A DNA stretch of 64,000 nt, from positions 8,811,501 to 8,875,500 of the forward strand of contig JAKZAP010000017.1 in the NCBI GenBank assembly GCA_023053575.1, read 5' to 3'. Position 1 is the stretch's first letter. The number at the start of each line of letters is the position of its first letter. Source of the stretch: Branchinecta lynchi (taxonomy: Eukaryota; Arthropoda; Branchiopoda; Anostraca; Branchinectidae). Position numbers and translations under genes: made by a program. Below the pieces are notes generated by a model. That model did no database searches. It worked only from the letters and a program-made list of their open reading frames with translations, and was not told where the DNA came from. This document shows, piece after piece, positions 1 to 13,100 of this stretch.

Positions 1-1131
1 CGGCCGAGTTGCGGAGCACTGCCTCACGTTCTGCATTGTCATCAATACGCGCGTAATTCAAAATAGGTTTAATATGGTCTTTCATCGATAGCACGGTGAC
101 GACAGCCAGCTTGCCTGCTGGTGTGAAAACTAGATTCTGGATGCTCTGAAGCGCACTAACAAGGGTTGGGCAGTCCGGCTCAACGGTGTACGTTTTCTGC
201 TGGGCATGAACGACGTCCAAGCACTGCAGGACGTACAGACGATGCGCTAAGACGTTACCGAGACGGAAGGACGTCGCGCTGTCTGTCTGCACGTCTTCTG
301 GACCAAACTCCTCCCCTTTGATCTGATCATAAACGTGCATAAACTGTCTCACGACGAGTGTAGTCACTTGTGATTCGCTGCCGAGAAAGCGCAAACCGTG
401 GTCCGTGTCGGCAAGAATTTCGAACATGGTTTCGATCTTGCTACTAAGCTCCCCATTAGTACTGAGAGCTGGGTGCACAGACAGGATCAGAAGACTGTGA
501 ACGAACTTCCGGCATTTCAAGATGGAGTAAATCCCAGTCCAATAATCGTTCGCGTCCGGGACTTCCATTACAGTCTGTGCAGGAAGAAATCGCCCGTGTT
601 GTCCAAAGAAAACTTTTGGGTTCGACATGACTTTAACAATTTCGCTTAAACAGCGGGATATCGAATCCATCTTTTCTCGGTCCAAAGCCTTATCCATACG
701 TGAGATTTCAACCACTGAGTTGTGCAGCTCGTTTGCAGCTTCAAACAGATTCACTTTCGTCAGCAAAGCTGCAACTGCAGCCTTTGCCCTCGATGGCTGC
801 TTGTCCAACAATATCCCACACAGCACATCATATTCACGGTTCTTCAGTAAGCGCTCCAAACCCTGTGGCGTAGAGATGGCAGCGTCAATCGCGTGAAGAC
901 ACGAGAGCTTTAACGACAAAGCCATGTATTCGGCGTTGTACAGATCGAACAGGCGTCCGAATAAGTTATCAAGTGAAGAGAGGAAGAGGCGATCGGAGCA
1001 TTGAGGGATGACTTGGGCGAATTTGAGCCCGGCTTTCATATGGCGGACTTTGAAGATGGGTTGAGGTTCGGCCATCGCCTTTTCGAAGTCGAGGGACCAG
1101 AAGAGCCAGTCGAAGAGAACACGTTCAGCAG
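1..1131 (-). CDS. VIRMA: VIRMA exon 8 (continues off the left edge)
   Basis: This is one uninterrupted 377-codon reading frame, entered at a TTTCTAG acceptor just right of 1131. The 2-nt phase completes the codon left by exon 7. It opens ERVLFDWLFWSLDF, then FKVRHMKAGLKFAQVIPQCS, LSLKLSCLHAIDAAISTPQG and later SIQNLVFTPAGKLAVVTVLS. These match vertebrate LVDWTMQALNL, VRQLKAGTKLV, SLKLNAFKALDSVIS and NLYLITFNPVGRSAV in order. It is armadillo-like helical scaffold. Base composition is more GC-rich than the surroundings, as expected for exon. Small plus-strand frames at 398-896 are shadows of this exon. The downstream donor is outside the window. Confidence 0.9.
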
Positions 1132-4100
1132 CTAGAAATGTACAAGTTTTAGCGACCATATTGGCATTTTCCTGCTAGTTTGATCAGCCCCTCTTCGGTT
1201 CCCTTTACACACATTTGCATTCAAAGAGGTTCGATACAATTACCACAGAAACAGATATCGTAGAACAAAAACACACCGAAGACACGTGGCCTCATGCACC
1301 AATCGGGGCTGGACCCACACTGCACCATGCTCAAATTACCGAAAATTGTATAAATGGAAGGATGCTTTACTGCGTAAGGTTGGAAGATGCACGTGGTATA
1401 GTTTTCTTAAGCCCTGGTATTGTGAATGAATAATGCTTAGCTTGTCCCTTGTGACTTAAATATTTCGACTCATTCCAACCGGTCTAGGCTAATTAAACTT
1501 CCAATTATGTATACAAGAAGGTTCGTTTCCAACGCGTGTGCTATACATTATTCTTTAAGCCAGGGTATTGTAGAAGAATAATGCTTAGCTTACCCTTTGT
1601 GACTTAAATATTTAGATTAATTTTAACCGGTATAGGCTAATGAAACTTCAAATTATGTACACAAGAAGTTTCATTTTCAACTAGTCATCCGGACAACAAT
1701 AGGTCCTACGCGGTGTGGTTGGGCTTGTCAGGCGTAACAACGATTTGTTTGCTAATGCCCGTGAGATCGCACTGTTCGGTCAGTTGGCTCCACTTCGTAA
1801 ACTGCAGATGTCGCCGTTAGTTTCCCGTGTCATCCATCATTATAGCGAGCCTGTTCAAGATTTTTAACAGTCTTTTGGATTACAGCGAAACTCATAGGGG
1901 ACAAGCTTTTACATGAGGCTTTTCCCACGTATTTTCATGCAAGCTGCCAGAGGCGTCACTAGCCAAAATGTTTGGGGGGGGCCAAAGGATTTACCGACTG
2001 GCTGGTAATTTTTACCGACTTTTTCTGCAGAAAAACGACTGTTTTCAACAACAAAAATTACATTTTTGAAAAAAAAATCGACTGATTTCAGCAAAACCGA
2101 CTATTTTGACGAAAAATTGACCAATTTTCAGAAAAACCGACTGTTTTCATGAAAAAAATTAACTGTTTTGACGAAAAATCGCGGCGCTTCGTCGCAGAAT
2201 CGTTTTGTTTTTACCGACTGGCCGACAGCATTGGGGGGGGGCGCCCCCCCCCCCCTCCCCCCCCCCAGTCGTGACGCCCCTGCAAGCTGCACGAGGACCT
2301 GTACAAGTGGAGTTCTGGAACAGAGTCATTGGCTTCTGAAATAGCTACAGCACTGTTCGTACAAGTATTGCTTTGCGCCACCGCGATTTGTTTATTGTGT
2401 TGCGAGAGCAACACTTTGGTTTTGTCCTCGTTTTTTTTTTTTTTTTTTTTTTTTTTCCTATGACTCCGATTTCATTTTATTCCTGGTAACTGGGAAGGGT
2501 CTAACCTGTGCGGTTTTTACGGAAAGTGTGGACCTTAGGCCGGATTGATGAATATGACATTACATTTTGGAAAGCTCAGTAGAACTCTTGCCTGGGGCCA
2601 ATAAGGATGGTTTTTGCTTGTCCTCGAGCCAGAGCCTACGGTTTGCGAAGTGAAGTGGAGTTGTATAGCCTATGTCGGAGAGGACCATCTCAAGTTGTGT
2701 AGCGAACCTTTCGTTTCATCAAACCATGTTTTTGCTTTCGAGTGGAAAGCTCCGTTCTAGCACGCTAGCAGGCAGGCACCAGTTTCAAATTGAAGATGGA
2801 CTAAAATCTATAAGTGTTAAATATATGCGGCAGTTACCCGGCCCCACAGCCAACATATCTTCTTTGAGTGATAAATAGAAAAATCTACAGAGACAAAAAA
2901 GTGGCTTTTTCCCACGGGTCCGAAAGTGCTGTCATCTATTGTTTCTGTCCATGTCTGCGACGATTCCAGCTGAGTTTATAATTTTTTTTTTTTGCACTTG
3001 GGTTTGCGGTAGAGTAACGGTATCAGATGTGCCCCTTAAACTTTAAAAGTTCTCTCATTGCTAAAGAAACTAGAGCTTATCCTTTGCTCCTTTCTAAGTC
3101 CTGACGTTAGAAAGTTGGCCTACGGCAAAAAAGTCAACTTTTGAACTAAGACAGGTAGAATTTTTTTTTCGACGGCAATCGATAGCCACTGATGAGCTGA
3201 TCAAAGTATATGTCATCCATTTTTTGGTACAAAAATTCCTTCATCAGATACACCAGTTTGAAAATTTCAAAGGGGTTGACAACTTCAGTAGTAAGGTACA
3301 TTGAAACCAAAAATAGGCGATAGCAGTTATGAGCCATGTAGGGGACTTTTAAGCAACAGTCGACTGTTAGCTCATAATCATCTTCGGTAATGAGGGCCTT
3401 GCAGCTTTTGCTAGTTGGTGTACCTGTTATTTGTTTCCGGTGTATTTGATGGTAAGAACAATTTGGTTCCATTTGTGTACGCGATTTCAGCTGAGTTTAT
3501 CATTCGTTTTTTTGCACTTGGGTTTGCGGTAGAGAGTTGGTATCAGATGTACCTCTTAAACTATAGAAGTTCTCTCATTGCTAAAGAAACTAGAGCTTAT
3601 CCTTTGCTCCTTTCTAAGTGGTGACGTTAGAAAGTTGGCCTACGGCAAAAAAGTCAACTTTTGAACTAAGACAGGTAGAATTTTTTTTTTCGACGGCAAT
3701 CGATAGCCGCTGATGAGCTGATCAAAGTATATGTCATCCATTTTTTGATACACAAATTCCTTCATGAGATCACCAGTTTGAAAGTTTCAAGGGGTTGACA
3801 ACTTCAGTAGTAAGGTACACACTGAAACCAAAAATAGGTGATACTGATTTAGATTTAGATTTATTGTATAATTTAGGTACAAAATTTCGTAGTTGTCCAA
3901 CCAAATTGTTTGACCTTTGTCAAGTAATATATACAACAATTGTTAAAATCAAATTCGTAATAAAAAAAAAAGGTAAACCATTGAAGTCAACAACCGAAAT
4001 AAAATTCATAACAAAATAACTAAGACAAAATAACATTATTGTAAAAATCAACAAATTTCGGAATGAAGCTATTACAATATCTTTCCCGGTTACATGCGAT

Positions 4101-7100
4101 CGGCATGAGCTTCGGGACTTTGGTGGATACTTGCCTTGGTGGCCTTGGGCGTTCAACCTCAAAATCCGGGGGTAAAAGGGATCAGAGAGTTGGGTGTTCA
4201 AGGAGTTTTAGTCCAAAATTTTGACACAACTTCTGCCTCCTATTAGACAGCGCATCCAGTCCAAATAAAGAAAGAAGGCCAGAGTACGATATTTTAGGGC
4301 CCCTGTTCACAATTCTTAGGGCACGTTTCTGAATATTCTCTATACGATCAGATTCATCCTTCGTAATACCATAGTGCCAAACCGGACAAGCATACTCCAC
4401 AAGAGGACGAACAAACGTACAATACAGACGCAACATCTTTTTTTCAGGGACCTTAAATTTAGTTAGTGTTTTTAACATAACAATAGACGCATTAGCTTTT
4501 CTAATCATGCTATCAGTGTTTTTCTTCCACGAGAGATCAGACGAAACGACGACTCCAAGGAGATTAATTTCCTCCGAGAGGAGGCCATCATCTAACTCAG
4601 GGTGGAAACTTGGCTCATCCGATAAAAAAGAAAAGGTCAAAACCGTTGTTTTTCCGCATTTACAACCATATTTGAATTTTTTGCTTCCGTTGCTACATCC
4701 TGGACTATTGTCATTGCTTGGCTTTTAAAAGATCGATGCAATACTTCCACAAGTGACAAATCGTCCACGTACTTCCATCTCTCATCAGCATCAATAGCAA
4801 TATCATTTATCATAATCAAAAAACAAAGAGGTCCCAACACGGTTCCTTGTGGGACACCACAGTATATAGCACTAGTAGATGAATGAAGGCCTTTATATTT
4901 TACAACTTGCTGCCTTTCCGTTAGAAAACCACGCACAATTTTTAAAATGAAATCCGGAATATTTTTCTGTCTCAGTTTTTCCAATAAAATATTATGATCA
5001 ACTAAATCAAAAGCTTTTTTAAAATCTATTGCAATCAAATTTAACCACTTCCCTGGGCAATCCAAATTTTTCAAAATAAAATCAATCAAGCTAACAAGGT
5101 AATGTGTTGTCGAAGTTTTTGGTAAATTCCCAAATTGTTTTTTATCAATCATTGAAAGGAGGTGTTTTTTCAACCATATTGCAACAAATGATTCATAAAT
5201 CTTGCTGAAAATTGAAGTCATAGTAATTGGTCTCACTCCCGTAAAATCATTTGGACACCCTTTTTTGGGATCCGAAAACGTAAGTGGAGGGATACCTATG
5301 ACATCGCAAAAGTTGTCCGTCTGTCCGTCCGTCCGTCCGTCTGTCCGTCCGTCCGTCCGTCCGTCCGTCCGTCCGTCCGTCCGTCCGTCCGTCCGTCTGT
5401 AAGCACGATAACTCTCGAAGGGAATGAGATATTTTGATGAAACTTGGTGTGAGGGTTCGTTGGGTCGTCGGACCAGTCAAGTTCGTAGATGGGCTTTGTA
5501 GCTCTACATTTAGGGGAGGGGGAGGGGATTCAAATTAAGGGACAAACAAAATATTTTGAAACAGCTAATGTGATAGTCGATTATGGGGTAAGAAGACATG
5601 CTGAACACGATGGTGAAAACCATCTTGTCATCGGACAAGTAGTTCGCCCGGAATCCGACCCAAACCGGAAAGTTTGTTGAAAGTAAAAGTTTTATTTGAA
5701 GTTGATTAGATGTTCGATATAGGGGTAGGAAGACATGCTGAAGACGATGGTGAAAATTATTTTCTCGACGGACAAGTATTTCGCCCGGAATCCGGCCCAA
5801 ACCGGAAAGTTTGTTGAAAGTAAAAGTTTTATTTGAAATTGATTAGATGTTTGATTTAGGGGTAGGAAGACATGCTGAAGACGATGGTGAAAACTATTTT
5901 CTCGATGGACAAGTATTTCGCCCGGAATCCGGCCAAACCGGAAAGTTTGTTGAAAGTAAAAGTTTTATTTGAAGTTGATTAAATGTTCGATTGAGAGGTA
6001 GGGAGACATGCTGAAGACGATGGTGAAAACTATTTTCTCGACGGACAAGTATTTCGACCGGAATCCGGCCCAAACTGGAAAGTTTGTCAAAATTAAAAGT
6101 TTTATTTGGAGTTGATTAGATGTTCGATTTAGGGCAAGAAGACATGCTGAACACTTATGTGAAAACAAGTTTCTACCCGGACATGTAGTTCGTCCGGAAT
6201 CCGGCCAAAACCGGAAAACTGTTGGAAGTCAAAGTTTTATTTCTAGTTGATTAGATAAGCGATTTAGGGGTTAGAAGAGATGCTGAGTCCCTGTGTGACA
6301 ATCGTATTTTACCCGGACATATAGTTCGACCGGAATCCGGCTGGAATCGGAAAATTTGTTATAAGCTAAATTTCTATTTGAAGTGGATTAGATGTTCATT
6401 ACTAGGGAAAGAAGATACCCTGATTTCGTCTTTGAGCTTTCTTTTTTCGCCGGACAAGTAGTTCTGGAGTTCGGCCGGAACCGGGAAATTGGCAGAAGTG
6501 GCAGGAAGTTTTCGTCAAAACAGATATGACTTATAGGGGTAAACACACATGCTGAATCCAAATCTGAACTTGGTTTTCTCAGGTGATTAGCTATTTGGCC
6601 TTAATCTGTTTCTGAATTTTAATTGTAAAAATGTTCAAGTGAGTCTGGCGAAGACTGGATCTGGCTAAGACAAGACCCAGTTGTCTGGATCAGATATTGA
6701 ATTTTTGGGATCCCATCGAAACCTTTGGTCTTGTTTGGGATTGGGGTGACAAAACCAAGCTTCCATTTCTTTGGATACTGGCCAGTTTTAGAAATCATAT
6801 TATAAATACTCTGGAGAGGTACAGCTAACTCCTCTGGGAAAGCTTTTATGAGTTGAACTGGGATTTCAAAAGGTGTAATTGATGTTTTTTAATTTTTTTT
6901 TAATTTTGAAGCAATCTCAGCCTTTGATAGCTCTGGAACTGCCAAACCAGAACCTTCACTTTCATCTTCTGGAGTACTTTCAGGTGTCGGTCTTAAAGGT
7001 GGGTAAGTTTGTACTATAGCTATCAGGTGAGCATTAAGGGCATTTGCCGTTTGTTCTGGGGGCTCATTAACATTAAAATCAATACTTTTATGTGATTTTC

Positions 7101-10100
7101 CAGTCATGCTTTTTATTTTCTGGTAATACTTTTGAGGTTTTAGTTCGCATAGATCATCCACTTCACGACCATACTGTTCCTCCGCTCTCTTCAATTTATT
7201 TTTTATTTTATTCCGCAGCTTATTAGCTTGTTGTCGGTCACCCGCTCGGAACAAAAATAATTTCTTTTTAATCAAATTTTTAATCTCTTTTGTAACATAA
7301 GGCTTATCTGAAGAACAAAAGTTCACCTTTTTTTCAGGGAAACAATCATCAAAACGTGTTTTTATTTTTTCGTGAAAAATCTCAGCTTTTTCATCAGAAG
7401 TTGGGGCCTCCAAAACTTCAGTCCAAGGCTCACGCGTAATCCAATCACCAAACGCAAGCAAACCTTTATCTGTAATTGGACGAGTAACCACTTCTGTCAT
7501 CGAGTATGTCACTTTTATTTTATCAAGAGGCTTCCATAGCATCATAAAATGATAGCTTCCACCCAGTGCTGGTAGAGCTTCAGGCGCTTGGTAATAATCT
7601 TTTAAATCAGATAAAATCACATCGAGACACGTATCACCCTTCGTAGTAAAGAAATTTACAAGGCTTTTTAGGTTTAATGACGATGCAAGAGAACGTGTAT
7701 TTAACTCATTTCCCTCACCAAAAATACTTAGCGCTAAAAGTGGATATTTTTTATGAATAAAATCCGCAGATGCTTGAATCTTCTCCCAAAACTCTTGTTT
7801 TACAACAGCACGTTGTCCGGGTGAAAAATAAAAAGTGCAAATCGCTACCCCCGAATACGGCCGAGGGAGTCGTTTTGGCCTAATTATTATCCACAGAATT
7901 TCATCATTTTGGTCTAAAAAAGGAATATCCATCTGCTTTGGGTTTAAACTTTCATGAGCCAGCATCATAACACCACCACCTTTTTTTCCAAGGGGATGAT
8001 CATCGGGACGTAGTTTTATAAATTGCTGGAACCCATTTATATTCAAAAGGTTTTTATCCTGTCTATGAACCTCAGACACACAAATAACATTTGAATCAAG
8101 AATTTTTGCAGTCGTCTCCAACTCCGCCATTTTTTCCAAGTTTAGACTCTCTGCATTACAATAAAGGAAACAGGGGAAAATGTAACGCTTATCCGAAAAC
8201 TCTTTATTTACAATTTTTACTTTCACAGGATTTTTTCGCGGTAAGGGTTTGGGAGGGGAGGGAATTGGGACTGATCCGACAGAAGGTAGAAGTTGTGTGA
8301 TGGGGCCCTGAAATTCAGCGGGGCATGTGGTGGGGGGTAGGGAATTAGTGGGCGGGAGAGTGGATACGGTTGGGGTCCCAGTAACCTCTGCGATGTCGGA
8401 GACGAGTAATGGCTGTACCGCTGTCGGTCCCGAAACTCGTTTCGCACGTAACTTTTCGTGATTACCGGGTTTTTCACGTTTTTTGGAACTTCAGGTGTTG
8501 ACTTCGGTGGATGCGCGTATCCGCAACTTTTGTCAGTACAGTTTAATCTACTACACAACCTAACGTGGTCAAAGCTACAGCTACTAGTCGTGCACTTTCC
8601 AGATTTAAACAATACACAAATATGCAGGAATCGACAATTCTTTCCAAATCTGCAATAGCCTGTTTCATAGAACTTGCAACAAATATTGCTTTTTAGCACA
8701 CCAGTGTCAGTGGTTTTAAATGAAGTCGCGGCAGAAACAGTTTGAGTAATGGCATTCTCTGCACAGTTTGGAGGATTGATTCGCATACGTTGGTCTTGTG
8801 CATTAGCAGTCGAAACATGATTAAAACTGCCAGTTGTGAGACATGTAGGGGACTTGTAGTCGAGTGTTAGCTCACAATCATCTTCGGCAATGAGGGGTTT
8901 GCAGCTTTCGCTAGTTGGCGTACCTGTCATTTGATGGTAAGAACAATTAGGTTCCCAATTGTAAGACATGCAAGGGGCTGTTATGCTACAAAAATCTTCA
9001 GCGATGAGGGGTTTCCAACTTTTGCTAGCCGGTGTACCCATTATTTTTATCCGGTGAACTTGATGTCTATCACGGGAAAGGGACTTGTCAGTAGAATCGG
9101 TGCACGAGGGGCTAGAAATTTGTGCAAATTGTTGCACATTGTATTCGATTTATATAAAACTGACGGTAAGAAAGTTTGTATCGATGGTCTCTCGCTGTAT
9201 CCTAGGATTTACTGTTTTCGAAACGGGTACAAACGATAATGAACAAGGTAGTTTCGTAATAATTAATAGTGTCATCTATGGTATTTTAATCCTGAAAAGT
9301 TACGGATAGCTTTATAATACCAACTAGATTATATAGGATATTGTTCCAAGTTTTCATCCGTCACGATGTCTACGATTGAAAAGGATAAAGTTCAACTGAC
9401 TGCAAAGTCAATTTAGTCCCTTTTTCCGATATTCTTTTGTTGTGGTTAGGGCAATCGATGCCCTTGATGAGCTGATCAAAGTATATGTCATCCATTTTTT
9501 TGAACAAAAATCCTTCATGAGATAAACCAGTTTGAAAGTTTCAAGGGGTTGACAACTTCAGGAGTAAGGTACACACTGAAACCAAAAATAGGCGATACCA
9601 GTTGTGAGACATGTAAGGGACTTGTAAGCAACAGTCGACTGTAAGCAACAGTCGACTGTTAGCTCATAATCATCTTCGGCAATGAGGAGTTTGCAGCTTT
9701 TGCTAGTTGGTATACCTGTTATTTGTATCAGGTGTATTAGATGGTAAGAACAATATTGTTCCCAAAAAGCCAAAACGGCTTTTATGCTATAATCATCTTC
9801 AGCGATGAGGGGTTTGCAACTTTTAATAGCTGGTGTATCCATTATTTGTTCCGATGAATTTGATGTCAATCACGGGAGAGGGACTTGTAAGTAAGAATCG
9901 GTTCACGAGGGGCTAGAAATTTTTGAAAATTGGTGCACATTTTATTCGATATCTGTAAATATGACGGTAAGAAAGTTTGTATTGATGGTCTATCGCTATA
10001 ACCGAGGATTAACTGTTTACACAACGGGTACAAACGATACGGTAATCTAAAACAATAAGGTAGTTTTGTAATAATTAATAGTGTCATCTATGGTATTTTA

Positions 10101-13100
10101 ATCCTGAAACGTTACGGATAGCTTTATAATACCAACTAGATTATATAAGATATTGTTCCAAGTTTTCATCCGTCACCATATCTACGATTGAAAAGGATAA
10201 AGTCCAACTGACCGCCTAGTCAATTTAGTCCCTTCTTCCGATATTGTTTTGTTGTTGGTTTTACAACGCTAAAGAACAGCTTTTGATCATGTGATTATTC
10301 TTTTTAGAACATACCGTTTTAAAAGCTTCGATAAGTTGACAATTTCAGCATTTAACCGACAGCGAAGAAACAAAACCAAAGTGTTGCTCTCGCAACACTT
10401 TAGTCGGCGAAGCCGGACAAAGGTTGCGGCAACACTTCACGTTGCCCCGGCAACGTAGGTCTAGTTTAATATGTTGTTCGTAGCTTCTGTTTATTCAAAC
10501 CAATGTTAACACTATATTTTTACCATAGACTTCAGGCTTTCGTGTAAAATATATTCTTCTATTCTATTTTGTTTCCGGACTAAGCAAGGCTGTAAGCAAC
10601 TATTTATACGCTTGACGATTCCTTAACCAATGTTCATATTCAGTTCGGTTTCCATACCTACGAATTAGAGACTAATATATGACACCAAACAAGGCAACAT
10701 TCAAACAAGAAGGTACCTACACCGTATCTGAAAGGTAACTTACTTTCCAAAATATGCCCCGCCTCTGGATCCTGTAACGTCAGCGCCGCAAGATACACTA
10801 ACCCATCTGGAAGCAGCCTTGTAGCTTGCTCAACAGCAACAACGAATTTCTCCCCCACTCCAGCAACTTCCTTCTCCCAATGATGGTCCATAAGGAGCTG
10901 CTGTAACTTCTCGCCGCTAGTCTGGATTCGTTGGAGGTCTTCATCGGTAAAACAGTGAAGCTGGCGGATCTGCGTGGCAAACTGGGTGGCGCTAGGATCG
11001 GCCAAATACTGGAAAGAACTTGCACGTCAGGGCTAATACAGTAGCTTATTTGAACACTTCTCGAAATGTTCCATTATCTTGTATGTTTGTTTTTTTTTGC
11101 TTGTAACACAGTCAGATATAAAGGAAAAAATAACCACTTGATACCTGTACGACACAGTCCCTTTTCGTTTAGAGTGGTTTAACAATGTAGTTACTTTTTG
11201 TTTAAGAAAGTGATTTCTTTTTTTTGCAATGTATACATATATACCAGCTACCAGCCAGCTTTTCCAGAACATTTCTAGCATAATCAATGAGTTACAATTA
11301 TAATTTTTAGATTTTTCTTTCTTTTAAATTTGCTTCTTTTTCCTCTGGGGTATGATTTTAAGGTTGGACGCAATCTTCCGGTGAAATTAACGACAGCGGA
11401 CCAAAAGATGCAAAACCCAAAGAAATTAATAGCAAATATTCGAAAATACAGCTAATAAACTGGTGATGAAATAAACATTTTCGACCAATATTTTTCCAAA
11501 TAGATGCCTGGTATGGGTAATTAGTGTTTTCTTAGGCGACCGTTCAATGTTAGGTGACGTCCAAACAAGCATGTCCCGACTGTAGACATTTTCTTTCAGA
11601 GAATGTTCTACCTGTTTTGCTTGGGAGGGGGGCAGGTTGACATGACAGTGCTAAACGGATAAGGCAGTTTAGATATTGTTAGAAGCCACTTTGGGATTTC
11701 TTAAAACAAAAGACCAAAGAAAAATTATACACACCAAATACAACAAATACGCAAAACTTTTGCTTAGTGTTCCTCTCGGAACTTCAAACAGGGATTCATC
11801 AGTAAAATACAAAATAATAAACCCAACCGAAAAAAACACATAAAACTGAAGAAAGTGCTCAAGCAAGAGCTTTAAATGTTTGCGCAAGCCATCTTTTAAC
11901 TTGATTAACTGTATAAACTTTATGAATTATGCTTAGTGTGTGTAGGCTATATATGTTCTTTATTTTTTCTTGTTAATTATTATTGCTGTACTCTGCTTCT
12001 TCCCTTGTGTAAGCGGGCAAAAATAAATATATATATATTAGACTAGTTCACTCACCGTATATTTCTTAACCTCGAACGAGTCTGGACTGAAGGTTTTGAT
12101 GAACTCCTCTCCATAGTCGGCAATCTCAGTTTCAGCTTCCTGATACTATAAAAAAAAAAAAAAAAGTAATTCCTCTTTGACTCGACTTGCTTGGATTCCC
12201 TAATACTTCAATTCTTTTACTCATTCTCTAAATTCGCTCTGGACACGGAACATCAATTTATAGCGTGTTCCACCCTTCTAACAATAGTAACTACTACTTA
12301 AACTGACCTCGTGAAAAGTTACTAGGCCGACCGTTCCAATCTTCTCGAAATAGTAACTATTTGCTTACCATGCTCGGGAGCGTCGTTAGCGCGGTAAGTA
12401 CGATGTCAGTGATCTGATTGGCGCGATATTTTGCCCAAAATAGAAAGATGCGTTCCAGCCTTGACACCAAGAACCCAGGATCCGTGAGGACGTGCGGTAA
12501 GTACCCGATGAAAAATTTATCTCAAAATAGTAGTACGAAGCTGTACGAAAAAGTAGCATGCAGTACGAACTGATGCTACTACATGCTTCTATGTCAAGAC
12601 TACCATGTTACAATTTTGATTAAGAGACTTATCGAAAAGTTCAAGGTCAGTCCTTTTATTGTAAATATTTTAGTTGGATTTTTGAAGAATAGAAAACAAA
12701 CAACGAAGTACAAAAACGTGTTCTCTGAACTATCGGATATTTTCTGTGGTGTTCCGCAGGGAACTTTACTTGGACCTATCCTGTTCCTTGTCATGATGAA
12801 TGACATAGCGCAAGAGCACCCGGATCGCTGGAAATTTGTGGATGATTTAAGCTTAACCGAAGTATGCTACAGAAATATTAAAAGCAAAGCTGTAGGCATA
12901 ATAGAAGACATTAAAGATGAAGCCAGGTTGTTGGACATGCAGGTAAACGAAGACAAAAGTGCAATTTTAACCTTTTCCTTCCTCAAAACTAGCATTTCCT
13001 TTGAAGAAATACTGCCATCTGGTTTACAGGTACAGAAGCTAAAGCTCCTTGGTGTAACTATCACGTCTGATCTTAAATGGGAGGACAACACCAACGTAAT

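Larger units (their letters stand above)
3842..8826 (-). mobile_element. CR1-like non-LTR retrotransposon, nested and interrupted
   Basis: Reading on the minus strand, it carries ORF1 with CCCH fingers, an endonuclease and a reverse transcriptase, then an AT-rich 3-prime end with an (AAATCT)n-type tail at 3842-3865. It is inserted in repeat B and is itself split by a GGGATCCC element (5264-6733). Without that insert it is about 3.5 kb, so it is probably truncated at the 5-prime end. Frameshifts and lost endonuclease residues show it is dead. Confidence 0.85.
2397..10398. mobile_element. GTGTTGC-headed repeat family (repeat B), copy 1, interrupted
   Basis: The ends are the palindrome GTGTTGCGAGAGCAACAC (2397-2414), followed by TTTGGTTTTG, and its inverted counterpart at 10371-10398. 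The interior matches the copy at 27579-29213. It is expanded by internal duplication: 2940-3479 is repeated at 3480-3841, and the 3-prime half is repeated at 9450-10260. The whole is split by the retrotransposon 3842-8826: the sequence that breaks at AATAGGTGATAC (3841) resumes at about 8826 with CAGTTGTGAGACATG. That phrase is continuous at 9590-9625. No protein of known type was found in the B-specific parts. Confidence 0.75.

Noticed and set aside
398..896. Plus-strand open frames of 83 and 89 codons
   Set aside because: They overlap the minus-strand VIRMA exon 8, which has a longer uninterrupted frame with family similarity. They are shadows.
5202..5480. Open frames SVRPSVRP and DGRTDGRT
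   Set aside because: Pure translation of a (TCCG)n simple repeat.
5510..6168. Recurrent minus-strand frames with NFPVWAGFRANYLS and MVFTIVFSMSSYP (also at 32909, 34493, 44872, 45272)
   Set aside because: The frames follow the 136-bp internal unit. 136 is not divisible by 3 and stops fall in every second unit, so no continuous protein is possible. Similar peptides arise because the DNA unit is repeated.
8511..8678. CCCH zinc fingers as a host RNA-binding gene
   Set aside because: They lie immediately before an endonuclease/RT frame and recur in the same position in the element at 57139-61624. No splice sites link them to another exon.
8826..9137. N-terminal 104 codons of the CCCH open frame, with two GTPxSxSxKPLIAED repeats
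   Set aside because: This part is repeat B; the same phrase is read from repeat B at 3146-3472, 9558-9869 and 28620-29006. It is not part of the retrotransposon protein.
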